A stretch of DNA of 64,000 nt from Fasciolopsis buskii (Eukaryota > Platyhelminthes > Trematoda > Plagiorchiida > Fasciolidae): contig LUCM01006012.1 in the NCBI GenBank assembly GCA_008360955.1, forward strand, positions 62,001 through 126,000. The letters are read 5' to 3'. The position numbers and the translations under genes are program-made. The notes below the pieces were generated by a model that worked only from the letters and a program-made list of their open reading frames with translations, did no database searches and had not been told where the DNA came from. Below, one piece after another: positions 11,705 through 21,964 of this stretch. How positions within the stretch are numbered: position 1 is the first letter of the stretch; every line of letters begins with the position of its first letter.

Positions 11705-11935
11705 GTAGATTGGTGGTCGTGTTTTCATTTTCTATCGAATGAGAATAACTGAAAACGTGTTTGTACAGTTGGACTGCATTCCGTGAGTTGGCTGTAGTAG
11801 CGTCCTATGTGTACGTCCACTCCTTGTTCGTTTTGGATATTCACTCTTTTTATAGACATGTAATCTTGGGGAAAATGCAGCGGTCAGTGGAGTTCGCCTT
11901 GTTGTTAAATGCTGAACAATGATGGAGCAGTTTCG
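11705..11935 (+). mobile_element. RTE LINE 3' end, diverged copy E
   Basis: This segment aligns along its length with the last 240 bp of the RTE copy at 14130-14372. Shared landmarks are TCTATCGAAT.AGAAT near the start, TTTGTACAGTT.GA.TGC.TTCCGTG in the middle and TGCTGAACAATGATG at the end. No coding sequence of the element remains upstream, so the copy is strongly 5'-truncated or split. Divergence is much greater than between the two arms at 13603-14372 and 16528-17297. Confidence 0.65.
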
Positions 11936-12029
11936 GACCAGGAAAATGGCTCCGTCGTTTCTATCTCATGCCCGTCAGGTAAAACAAAATGCAGCTGCCT
12001 ACAGACATCACGGATAATCTGCTGACCGA

Positions 12030-12500
12030 ACAACCGCCTCCATATGTTTCTGATTGTTGTACAAATACAACCTGGTTACAAAGCTGTGAAATTCATGTTT
12101 AAAGCTTTCCCAAACTTCAGCCTTCTATGAGATCGGGAACGATTTTGATAATTTCCTACTTCAATATCGCAAAGTGACTTCTTCCGCGAAAGTTTATTTC
12201 AAACAATTCAAAGGCAGATCTTTGAAGTTAAGCAAGTTCACAATGGCTTACGGCCATAACCTATGCGATTCCAATGGGAGTATCTGGAAGCAGATTCATC
12301 GAATTCTAGACGCTGATGATCCATCCACACAAACATCATATTGACCAAATGCAACTAGAAGATCTAGATCGATCGATTCTCAGCTCTCCTGCATATTCCA
12401 CAGCTGACAATCAGCCACCAACGACTATTCTCGTTGAAGATAATCCAAGTGCCATGGCATATCTGCCTGTGTAGGACAGCCAAGAAATGGTAACCCAGAG
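12030..12500 (+). pseudogene. Ty3/Gypsy integrase C-terminal remnant
   Basis: The plus strand reads FDNFLLQYRKV near 12145, the usual F...L..YR helix of Gypsy integrases. It then gives a degraded middle part and, in another frame, HHIDQMQLEDLDRS near 12330-12370, which resembles the closing R/HH.(D/N)Q(L/M) motif that ends many trematode Gypsy polyproteins. It directly follows the RTE 3' end. Frame changes and stops make it non-functional. No LTR could be placed with confidence downstream. Confidence 0.45.
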
Positions 12501-12639
12501 TGGAATTTTACTCAACTTGAGGCCGACATAATGACGGTAGTCGAACTTACTTTTGAATTACTTACTTGCCTCCTCGTGAAACAGTTGGTCTTTTATGTGA
12601 CTTTATCTCCGTTTACCCGTTTCCTTTGAATAAATTAAG

Positions 12640-13200
12640 GACCTTATTCTTCCATGCATCGAGAACTTTCATTTTAATTTTGACGAGGAAGTATTTAGAC
12701 AAACTAATGGCGTGGCCACGGTAAGTAGTCTGGGTCCAACCTTGGTAGACGTGGTTTTGGATATCGTTGAGCAAAAGGTTCCCGGCGATATTTCAAAATT
12801 CCCTCTTCGCGGAAGCTACTTTGAGGGTACCTTAAATTTCTTTGACGCAGAATATCTTACCATCTCATCAACACTGAATTCTATCCACCCTAAACTCCTC
12901 GGAGTGGAAAAATCAACCATCTAACTTCTTTAGATATTTTATTAACCAGACGTCCGAATGGCACGATGCAACGCAGCATCAGCTGTAAAGTCATTTGGGG
13001 AGGGCGTTACTCACTTTTCAGTTGCGCAACAGTGACATACAAGAGGGGATTGGTTCAAATTCTCCCCTACAGTGCAAAAAATCCGCATCCATGATCAAGC
13101 ACAAAACAAAGAAGGATTCATAAAACGAACGCTTTTAGCCAGTGGCAATTTGGAATTTTACTCTTTCTCATTTGAAGGCAGACACTTCTTAAACCAAGCC
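12640..13200 (+). pseudogene. Penelope-like element reverse transcriptase fragment
   Basis: The frame starting near 12660 reads FHFNFDEEVFRQTNGVAT, then SSLGPTLVDVVLDIVE. This matches the Penelope motif F.F....Y.Q.DGVAMGSPLGP.LAD. After a region where the catalytic YVDD should lie (here degraded, near 12820-12850) come NSIHPKLLGVEK and, in a shifted frame near 12930-12960, LDILLTRRPNGT, which match the NGLHP.L.FT.E and FLDVLVTR..DGT motifs. YKRGLVQIL near 13040 fits the (Y)K.GL(V/I)..L segment. No GIY-YIG endonuclease region was identified before the RTE copy begins at about 13300. The copy is disabled by substitutions and frameshifts. Confidence 0.65.
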
Positions 13201-13299
13201 AACAGGAATCACCAGACATATGCAACCAGCAGCATAACTGCGCCTATAACAAACAAACAAAAGATGCATTAGGTGGTTACCGTGACGTAGCAGTCGAAA

Positions 13300-14372
13300 T
13301 GAGAATTCGGGGAAGTTGGGTGATCCACATAACGCAGATAACATCATGTGCCTGTTCAAATCCATGGATCATCCACAATGTGCAATATACACACGCTCGA
13401 GGTCTCTAGCTCCGCCCGGCATATGGTTTGCACCCTCAACATTTGAAGTGCTGTTACATGACTGGAAAATAATGCTCCCTAACTTGATAATGTATGGAGA
13501 AGAACTAACAACTGTCAACCGCTTCGCTTACCTTGGAAGCTGCCTGTCGAACAATGGCAGCTCGGCAGTAGAAGTTGACACAGATGTATCAAAGGGTCGA
13601 GGAGCTTACGCTGGATTGAAGCACTTGTGGCGTCGGCCTGATATTTCATTGAAGTTGAAAGGTTGTGTGTACTGTGTTGCTTTATACTCAGTCCTTTTGT
13701 ACGGTTGCGAGGCATGGCGTATGCGTGTCGGAGATGTTTTTCGCTTGTAGGTTTTCGACCACCGATGTTTACGTACTATAGCTAGTAGTGGATGCAGTGA
13801 CCGGGTGAGTAATATCGAGGTCAAGAATCTAGTACTAGGTGCCGGCTCTCAGAATACCTTGTTTCAGCGTATGAAACTTAGCGGGCTACGATGGTTGGGT
13901 CACGTGTTGCGTATAGCAAACATTCGTCTACCATATTGTGTCCTATTTTGTGTTCCTCCCAAAGAATGGAGGAAGCCATGTGAAGGTCATTAGGTGACGT
14001 GGGAACGTGGAATGAGAAAATGTACAGCGAACCTAGGAAGAGTAGGTGTCTCACGTCTTCGTGGTTGGCTTCCGAAAGACCCGTCAACTAGCTGGATGCA
14101 GACACTGAAGGATATGGAAGTGAACCGTGAACAGTGGTGATCGTGTTGTCATGTTCTATCGAATTAGAATGATTGAAAGAGTGCGTTTGTACAGTTCGAT
14201 TGCGTTCCGTGTGTTGGCTACTTTGGCATTCTTATCTTTTCCCGCTTGTGTAGATTCACTGTCTGTTCCCTTTGAATATAGACTGTTGTTTGTAAGACCA
14301 TGTGACGCTGGGGAAAAGGCATTCCTCAGTGAGGCTTGCCTTGTTGCCGTTTAACGCTGAACGATGATCATG
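13300..14372 (+). pseudogene. RTE LINE copy F: RT palm to 3' end, 5'-truncated
   Basis: The copy starts near the palm, where HITQIT/HNADN at about 13326-13340 replaces YADD. It continues through the thumb and C-terminal region: GIWFAPSTFEVLLHDW, FAYLGSCLSNNGSS, AYAGLKHLWRRPDI, LYSVLLYGCEAW, then VFDHRCLRTIA, LRWLGHVLRI and RLRGWLPKDPSTSW. Stops after VGDVFRL (13750) and after PCEGH (13993) break the frame. The 3' untranslated part runs to about 14372, ending at GAACGATGATCATG. From 13603 onward it is nearly identical to the minus-strand copy G; before that point the two differ markedly. Confidence 0.85.
13603..14372 (+). repeat. Left arm of 770-bp near-identical inverted repeat
   Basis: Every base compared between this arm and the reverse complement of 16528-17297 agreed, except about four differences in the innermost 60 bases. 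Both arms are exactly 770 bases, so there is no net insertion or deletion. The arm covers the C-terminal RTE coding region and its 3' untranslated region. It ends on the inner side at the element's 3' terminus. Confidence 0.9.
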
Positions 14373-14544
14373 TTGTTGATCATGCTGATGATTCGCTCCG
14401 ATAGCACTGACAGCTGACATCTCAGATACAGTAGTGGGTTCCGTATAGCAACAGCACTTGTTAACCTCTGGGTTCGTCCTTAAAGAAATTACAACGCATC
14501 GAGACCAGATGCAGTACCTTCTCCCTCAAAATTCCGGTAATTTA

Positions 14545-15215
14545 TCTGGTCATTTGACACTTAAGTCACATTCTTGAATGTCGCAATTTGATGGTCGACA
14601 CCGACCACAAACCAATTCTTCAACTTCTGTGCTACCACGAAGTACCAGGTAGCTACTTTTGGGTGTCAAACCGTAGTTTCCGCTGATCGCGGTTCACATT
14701 TCGAGGGTGCCTTTAACGGCCTCCGACGTTTTTGTACCAGACAGATCCATACCGCAGCCTATCACCTCCCACCTAACGGCATGCTAGAACACTCCCACCG
14801 ACACACGAAAGTAGCAACCCCAACTAGCCTGAATGACTAGCACTAGCTTTACTGGATTGTCTAGACGCCCTAAAAACGGACGTCCAGGCTAAAACAGTCG
14901 TACTCACCTTCGGTTGCAAACTGTTTATCCGGCAACACGGCAGCCCAAAGTCGCTAGTTTCTTAAGGTTACGCTGACTACGAACCCAGGTTATTGCATCG
15001 CATGCGCACGTTGTGCCTACCAGAACACCACCGCGTATTTACATTCAAACCTTGACTACTCGCACGATTTTCTTCGGAGCAGAAACACGTGTCTCGTTAA
15101 CACCCGCATATTCCGGTTTCCATCGTGTGATACGCCGCCATGATGAAACGTTCGTGATAGACCACAACGGTAAGAAAGACATCATTGCCATGAACAACCT
15201 CAAATAAGCTTTCCT
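14545..15215 (+). pseudogene. Ty3/Gypsy RNase H and integrase remnant
   Basis: Near 14580-14620 the plus strand reads NLMVDTDHKPI, the TDHKPL motif of Gypsy RNase H. After a jump, ADRGSHFEGAFNGLRRFL near 14685-14745 matches the TDRG.QFES..F segment around the second Asp of the integrase DDE triad. LALALLDCLDALKTDVQ (14845-14900) matches the L..VLLGIR...K.D segment. The C-terminal end is MPTRTPPRIYIQ, then FHRVIRRHDETFVIDHNGKK and stop at 15207. The protease, RT and most of the integrase core are missing. The fragment sits inside the spacer of the 770-bp inverted repeat. Confidence 0.7.
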
Positions 15216-15312
15216 GGGAGAACAATGACCAACGCTAACACACTAACAGACTCTGCAAACTGCCGACAACCCATAACCCCAGGTCTACGGACTTATCTGC
15301 CTCAGGCTTGAT

Positions 15313-15352
15313 GTAAACTGCTATTTCATTAATAAAAGGAAGTAAAAGATAG
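15313..15352 (+). repeat. Tail fragment of SINE family A
   Basis: TGATGTAAACTGCTATTTCATT, just after TCAGGC and followed by AATAAAAGGAAGTAAAAGAT, matches the 3' tail shared by the SINE copies at 37402-37572 and 27318-27484. No tRNA-like head precedes it. It may be a truncated SINE or the parent element from which the SINE tail came. Confidence 0.4.
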
Positions 15353-15781
15353 AAGCCTTACCAGAGGAGCAGACACACGGATAATAATATTTGTTTTAAA
15401 GAAAGGAAGATCAGAACGGAAAACTGGCAAGGGCGAAACTACACCCACGTGAGTTTCGCATTTCTGATCCGCTGCACTTTTCAGGATTAACACCGGCGCA
15501 GACCCTCAAGCAAAACGGGAACCATGAAACCGAAGTATCGTTGGTGCACAAGGCCAAGGATCACCCCTTGTTCACCGACATCACTTGTACTACACCATTC
15601 ATTGGAGCCAGGAGGGGGTTAACTCCACTAAAATTATCATCGCAAGCACCGGGGGAACCCGTTTTGAACCCAAAGGGATTTGGAATTGCGTAGACAGCTA
15701 CGGCAGCTTCCAGTGTCGCGCTCCGAGTGCCAATCGCCATCCCGCTAATTTTAGTAACTGTTTTTTATCGCGGAGACACAT
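15353..15781. other. Unrecognised stretch
   Basis: Between the Gypsy remnant and the minus-strand endonuclease fragment nothing is recognised. GGAGGGGGTTAACTCC (15612-15627) is a short conspicuous string that may belong to an LTR or an untranslated region, but there is no second copy in the window to test this. Confidence 0.3.
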
Positions 15782-16090
15782 TTACCATTTACAATCACTT
15801 CGACACCTGTTCCACAGGATACGTGCTTGTACCACACGAAATATAATGCACACAATCGACGCGGCCCCAAAGTCATCATGACCTCCAGCGCACGAAACCG
15901 TATCACCGGACACACGAAGAATGAAGTGACAGAACAAGGTTGCACTTAGGCTAAGATTGACCACTGAAGTGGAATCCCGTACGCGCGTTTCGGAGACACG
16001 ACATATATCTGTTTTAAAAGTTTCAAGAGTTCTAGCTAAGCCAGCTTGTTCCACCTTTTGGTTGAGTGTGCGGATATCGAAGGTAGTCAA
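15782..16090 (-). pseudogene. RTE-like endonuclease N-terminal fragment, second subfamily
   Basis: On the minus strand, TFDIRTLNQKVEQAGLARTL followed by TFKTDICRVSETRVRDSTS and ILRVSGDT matches the start of an RTE endonuclease (the SFNVRTL...D(V)CCVSETRIQDS motif). Residues differ enough from copies A, B and G to suggest a different RTE subfamily. The Glu of SETR, the metal-binding residue, is kept. The frame fails soon after, so only the first 90 or so codons remain. Confidence 0.7.
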
Positions 16091-16527
16091 GAGAAGTGGA
16101 CACTTAGGTTTAAGTGATTCATCTAAACTATTTCACGCTCTTCCAATAATCCTGTCATCAAATGAATCCAACAAGCGGCAATTCCCTGTGGCACATTGCT
16201 CAGTTTCCACATCTGCAAGACGGAGATTAGGGAAGTCACCTGCAGAAAGGATACAGCTTTTCGTGTAGACCCAATTATAAGGCTGCAGTCACTTTTAATA
16301 ATAACATCTGGACTGCCACCAACCAAGAATATTTCCTCGATGGGATTCTCCTTCGGTTTTCCGTCTTTGGTATTTCCTATTTGAATTCAACGGCACCAAA
16401 CCATAAAAATCTTATAACCTTCTACCATTCTACTATATCCTCAAACATCGTCTCACTGTGTGGGGCAACAGGCCCGGAAACTTCCGTCACTCACGCGGAA
16501 TCATCCCAGTGGACTCTTTTATATCAC
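16091..16527. other. Unrecognised part of the inverted-repeat spacer
   Basis: No domain or repeat is recognised in this inner part of the spacer, next to the right arm of the 770-bp inverted repeat. Short frames on both strands show no motif. Confidence 0.3.
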
Positions 16528-17297
16528 CATGATCATCGTTCACCGTTAAAAGGCAGCAAGGCAAGCCTCACTGAGGGATGCCTTTTCCCCAGCGTCACAT
16601 GGTCTTACAAACAACAGTCTATATTCAAAGGGAACAGACAGTGAATCTACACAAGCGGGAAAAGATAAGAATGCCAAAGTAGCCAACACACGGAACGCAA
16701 TCGAACTGTACAAACGCACTCTTTCAATCATTCTAATTCGATAGAACATGACAACACGATCACCACTGTTCACGGTTCACTTCCATATCCTTCAGTGTCT
16801 GCATCCAGCTAGTTGACGGGTCTTTCGGAAGCCAACCACGAAGACGTGAGACACCTACTCTTCCTAGGTTCGCTGTACATTTTCTCATTCCACGTTCCCA
16901 CGTCACCTAATGACCTTCACATGGCTTCCTCCATTCTTTGGGAGGAACACAAAATAGGACACAATATGGTAGACGAATGTTTGCTATACGCAACACGTGA
17001 CCCAACCATCGTAGCCCGCTAAGTTTCATACGCTGAAACAAGGTATTCTGAGAGCCGGCACCTAGTACTAGATTCTTGACCTCGATATTACTCACCCGGT
17101 CACTGCATCCACTACTAGCTATAGTACGTAAACATCGGTGGTCGAAAACCTACAAGCGAAAAACATCTCCGACACGCATACGCCATGCCTCGCAACCGTA
17201 CAAAAGGACTGAGTATAAAGCAACACAGTACACACAACCTTTCAACTTCAATGAAATATCAGGCCGACGCCACAAGTGCTTCAATCCAGCGTAAGCT
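16528..17297 (-). repeat. Right arm of 770-bp near-identical inverted repeat
   Basis: This is the reverse complement of 13603-14372, with about four differences seen, all near the inner end. Beyond 17297 the RTE coding sequence continues but differs strongly from the left copy; for example ALESGMRISKARA here corresponds to AVEVDTDVSKGRG there. The outer edge of identity is therefore sharp and lies inside homologous sequence. Confidence 0.9.
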
Positions 17298-20140
17298 GCT
17301 CGGGCCTTCGATATACGCATGCCACTTTCTAATGCCGAACTACCATCGTTTGACAAGCAGCTACGAAGGTAGGTGAAACAGTCTACAATTGTTAGTTCTC
17401 CATCCAGTATCAAGTTCGGAACTACTGTCGTCCAGTCCTGCAAAAGCACTCTCTACTTTGAAGGTTCAAACCACATGCCAAACCGAGCGACCCATCTCGA
17501 GAGTCTTTCTAGTGCCCGTTGTGCATGGCCGGCAGACTCGAGCAGGCACACGACGTCATCTGCGCATTCTAGGTCACAGCTTGCCTCCATTTCCCAGTCC
17601 GACTCATACATTCCCGAGACCCCCTAAAAAATCTCTCATTACTTCGTCCATCAAGAAGTTGAACAAGAATGGAGAGATGGGACACCCTTGTCGAACGACA
17701 CCAGTGGTTTCGAATGAACGTGACAGTTCACTGCATACCCTTACGCGGCCATAGGTATGCGAGTACAATGCTCGCAACAGGTTTACGAACTTCGTTGGTA
17801 TGCCCTTCCGATGGAAAGCACTGAATGGTGATGGTCGATCCACGGAGTCGAAAACACCTTTTAAGTCGAGAAAGACTAAGATCGTAGGGCAGCGGTGCGT
17901 GCGTCACCTTTCGAGTATCTGTTGGAGAGTGAATATCTGGTCGATGCAACCTCGACCTGGACGAAATCCGGCCAGCTGTTCGCGGATATTACTCTCGCGA
18001 ATCGGTGTCAAACGACGCAGCATTATCAAAACTATCACCATAGTAACTATCGGAATTAAACTAATCCCACGATGATTGCTGCAGTCACTCCGTGTGCCAT
18101 TCTTGAAGATGGGTATAATCAGTGACTCACCCCACGATAACGGAATGCGTTCCCCGTTCCAAATATCACGAAGCAAGCAGGTAAGTGATTTCATCAGCAC
18201 CTCCCCACCCAATTTGAAGAGAATTGGGGGAAGGTCGTCGGCACCAGTAGATTTTCCCCTTTTCAGAAGCCGAATATTCGACTGCAATTCCACTTCCGTT
18301 GGGGGATCAGGTGACATGTCCGAAGGATTCACAGCTCCAGACGTCTGACTAAATACGTTAGCGTGTGGCCAGCTAAACTTATCCCTGAAATGCTCTGCCC
18401 AACGGTCCAGCCTTTGTTGTCTACCCTGGGTAAGATTTCCATTCCTATCGCACACGACTTCACTAACCGAAGTTAGCCACCAACCGGTGTCATGTGTAAG
18501 CTTAAACAGTCATTGTCACCTGAAGCGGAAGCTTCCTTCATCTGTTCAAATACCTCAACCCACCAGTTTTCACGGTCATTCTTGAGGCCTATCGCCAACT
18601 GCCACTCCAACTGTTGACGCACCTTATTCACCTCCTTGCAGTTAGGCAGCCGGCATTTTTGCTCAATTAGACCCAGCGACTCTTGCGAGATCCAGTGTAT
18701 GATGAACGCGAGATCTAGGGCTGACCACAGGGGAAGTCTGCTGCAAATGCACCGCCTGCATGATACGATCCTACTGCGCGTCTACATTGCTGCTCGTCGC
18801 AGTTCCTGATTCCTAATTATTGTTCTTAGGTGTTGCGAACAGCCGAATCAGACAAACGTCCGACAGCCAATCGGGTTTGCGGCTTGCGTCGGTGCCTGTT
18901 GAGCTGCAGCAAAAATAGCATTAAAAATAACGCATGGTCCGATTCCACGTACTTGGTCCAGTACGGCCCACAGTTCTGGACAGAACCGCACCAACGATAG
19001 CTTATTGCACTATGGTCGACCTGACTCAGATCACCCATCGAGTTAGGGCGCCATATCGTTGTCCGACGCGAACTGTGTCGGAAATTCGTACTAGATGGGA
19101 ATAGGTTATTGAATGCACAGAACTGGAGAAGTTCTTCCCCGTTATCTGTACAATGAGCAGGCAAGGTGCAGCGCCCACCTAAACAGGATTCCGATTCAAT
19201 AAGTTTTCTTACTTGTGTCTTAAAATCGTCTGCTACTACTACAATGTCAGAGCATTTGCTCTTCCGAACAAGAGTGACGAGATCATCGCAAAAGTCGTCT
19301 TTCGCCATGTCAGTGTACCAGTCTATTGGAGCATATGTTGAGATAAATAAACTGCGCTTAACACTACTATCCTTTCGGACGCCGACTCATCCCTGCAGTC
19401 CCATGGCACACAATCAACCGTTTACTGGGATCCAATCTAGAAGGGCTACTTCAGTCTTCTCACTCAAGACTATTCCTACACCACGTTGACCCACAGCTTA
19501 AGGTGCTTCGTCTCCTGAAGTGTGAAGAAAATATCTTGATGAGACATTAGGCGCAGTTAGTTGAATTACTCTAGTCCAATTCTGAATTCGTGTTTCACTC
19601 ACGCAGCAGACATCAAATGAAAGTAAGTCCACTGTCAGAAGCCATCACGTCTGTTGACCAACCTGCATTAAGGTGCGCACATTGAAGGATCTGAGATTCA
19701 GAGGTTGACGAAGTTTGAGATGTGAGCTAACAGACTGAAAACCACCTACTACACTACTCGACAGCGAAGCGTTGTGAGTATCGGGCGTTATCAGAAGGGA
19801 CACTATGGGTAAGCAGAAGGAGCAAACAGATTCGGTTGGAGACAGAAGAGGTTGAATAAAAGAGAGGGAACTCTGAGCAGTAGCATACTTATCACTATCC
19901 ACCCCGCTCGATGCAATGGGCAACGCGGTTCTGATTAGCCTGCGCGACGACCGATGCAGTGTGGAACTATCTTCAGGCTTGTAACTCGTGGGAATTGATG
20001 CACGGGTGCTGCTACGATGTCTAGCAACTAAGCAGAAGAATGATAAGGGTTCTCGATCAAAGCCTTTGGTTCTGACAAGAACCTGACCGCAAGGCAGCGG
20101 GGTTAAGCTGAGTGGGCGCCCATCTACTTGGATCAATTAT
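16528..20140 (-). pseudogene. RTE LINE copy G, nearly full length
   Basis: Read from 20140 to 16528 on the minus strand, all parts of an RTE element appear in order. They are the leader ending SFNVRTLMQVGQ (20136-19645), endonuclease (19640-18826) with SDIVVVADDFK, WRPNSMGDLSQVDHSAISYR and YVESDHA, and linker with VCDRNGNL and RWAEHFRDKFSWPHAN. The RT (18455-17560) has LLKRGKSTGADDLPP, WGESLIIPIFKNGT, GFRPGRGCIDQIF and VVRQGCPISPFLFNF. The C-terminal region ends LRWLGHVLRI. The palm reads ECADD in place of YADD at about 17553-17567. Several frameshifts and stops disable it. The 3.6-kb length fits a complete RTE unit, and the last 770 bp duplicate copy F in inverted orientation. Confidence 0.85.
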
Positions 20141-20704
20141 TCTTCCAATCGCTTTTCCGACTGAGCTGCTAACTCAGATCAACCCCCTACTCGGAGGACC
20201 AGGAGACTATTTCGTCAGGCCTCTACCCATTGACCTTCCAGGCATGATTGGATCTTCGGCTTGAGATAAGCCATCCAGGATAGCTCGTTGGATTATGGAG
20301 GCACGCAAGCCATCACACCACGTGAAGGTGCAGTCTGGTTATGACATCGCCTAGTCCCCTAAAGTACCGAAATTACATTGTTGTTTACGTCCACTGTCAC
20401 TAAGGTTCTCACCACCAGGTTGAAACAAACCCCACTCGATCGAAAAGCATCACACACGTCATCTAGAACATCAAGACGGTTATTCGCACTGACCTCTTCT
20501 CCAGATGGCCCCAGATAACTGTACCTCGAGCAGCCCGACACATTTACTTCTCACGGCGGTGCGAATACAAGGGAGAACGCCTGGCTATCTTCATCGGTTT
20601 GATCGACCTTCGATCAACGGTTCAGGGGAAATGGCAAAACCGAGATTCCAAACCAAACAAGGGCAGCGTACGAGGTATGCTATCCTAAGTTTGCCGGCAT
20701 CTAT

Positions 20705-20706
<2 letters not shown>
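20141..20706. other. Probable RTE 5' flank, otherwise unrecognised
   Basis: This region lies upstream of the leader of RTE copy G and may include its 5' untranslated region, but the true 5' end cannot be placed. No gene is supported. Confidence 0.35.

Positions 20707-20750
<44 letters not shown>
20707..20750. repeat. (AT)22 microsatellite
   Basis: An uninterrupted AT dinucleotide run of 44 bases is visible. It lies between RTE copy G and the C-terminal fragment of another RTE element on the same strand. Confidence 0.95.
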
Positions 20751-20752
<2 letters not shown>

Positions 20753-20776
20753 TCCCAACGCAACAACCTACCAATA

Positions 20777-21185
20777 GAACTTCGCAGAATGGGGAAAACA
20801 AGGGAGGAAATAATAAACCATAACAAACCAATTTTGTTCTGTGATTTTCCTGGTTGTTTTCGGATGATTTTTCAGGGCGTTCTACAAACAAGCCACAGCA
20901 TTCGCGCCAATGACTTCGGTTCTGAGCCACATCTCTCATCGCCTCCAAACAACAACTTTGGGTCCCAACCGGGAAGGCGCGAAGCATCAACCGAGGACAA
21001 TGCCGAAGGTAACTTCTTCATATCTCTAAGCTAAATCATAGCTTCCCCGCCAAGTTGCCCACTTTAGCCTTGCCGAACAGGTGCAAGAGAGCAGGAAAAG
21101 GTGTACCCTGGGCAGGCATACGCATTACGTGCCCAAACCAACGAAGACAACGCTGGACGCTTATCTTAGACAGAGGAAGACTATC
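20777..21185 (-). pseudogene. RTE-like LINE C-terminal fragment, another subfamily
   Basis: On the minus strand from 21185, QRCLRWFGHVMRMPAQ matches the LRWLGHVLRM motif near the C-terminus of RTE polyproteins. After stops, AMRDVAQNRSHWRECC matches the closing ...DMAQNR.QWR.C motif. Sequence differs from copies F and G, so this is a separate subfamily. The (AT)22 repeat lies just downstream of the fragment, where RTE elements usually end in simple repeats. Confidence 0.7.
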
Positions 21186-21964
21186 TGTATCTAACACGGC
21201 ATCTGTGGCGGAACGGTGGTGCAGGTACCTAGTATTTTTAACCTTTTCTCAAGGGCAAATAAACTGAGTTACCAGTAGCCGGCTCCCAAAGGATTACGAG
21301 ATATTCAAATCGTCCTGCTACTTTCGGGGTTAGAATATTTGGTCTAATACACACTGGATCTGTGCACTTTAAGTACCGGCTCCAAGTGAATGTGCACGAA
21401 CATACCGAATATTTATTAGATTGGATGACCAAGAGATCATTCTTTCAGGAAGATAACAAACTTTCAGGTCATAATTCGACCAACTAGATGTCTTCAACTT
21501 CAACTAGAGCGCTCAATTAAAAAACGTCATAATAGGCGACTACACCGGTCCACAGACGAACTCACTGCATTTGAAGCACTTAAAGGCGGCGAATACCTCG
21601 ATGCAAACTTGGCAACCCGGCCAAAAGCGAGGGTGGATACACCAGAACGAATATGAACCGATTTGACTCGTCGACATGAAAAATGGTATTCTATCTTTTT
21701 TGCTACGTGACATGAATAAGCGTATAAAAATGGTAAACAAAAGCTGTTCCAGTCAATCTTCCAGGGGCGAGCAGTTTGTCGTGCGAAAATAAAGTCGGCC
21801 TTGATTGGGAGGTAAAAATAAATCAAACATGGGAGTTTGAGATGAAATTGAAGTGAGAGAAATACCAAATCAAGTGAGCAGGATCGAAGTACGAAGATAA
21901 ATCTCATCAGTCTGATTGCATTCCCTCGACTGATGCATGTGGAAATTCCAAGCAGGCCATCTAG
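21186..21964. other. 3' flank of the kinase gene
   Basis: This probably contains the 3' untranslated region of the minus-strand kinase. The nearest AATAAA on that strand is near 21410, about 550 bp past the stop. No other gene is supported; frames at 21527-21907 on the minus strand are not recognisable. Confidence 0.35.

Noticed and set aside
16813..17376. Plus-strand open frames over the right inverted-repeat arm (for example 16813-17022 and 17076-17294)
   Set aside because: Shadows of the minus-strand RTE coding sequence. Their identity to minus-strand frames at 13606-14087 only reflects the inverted repeat.
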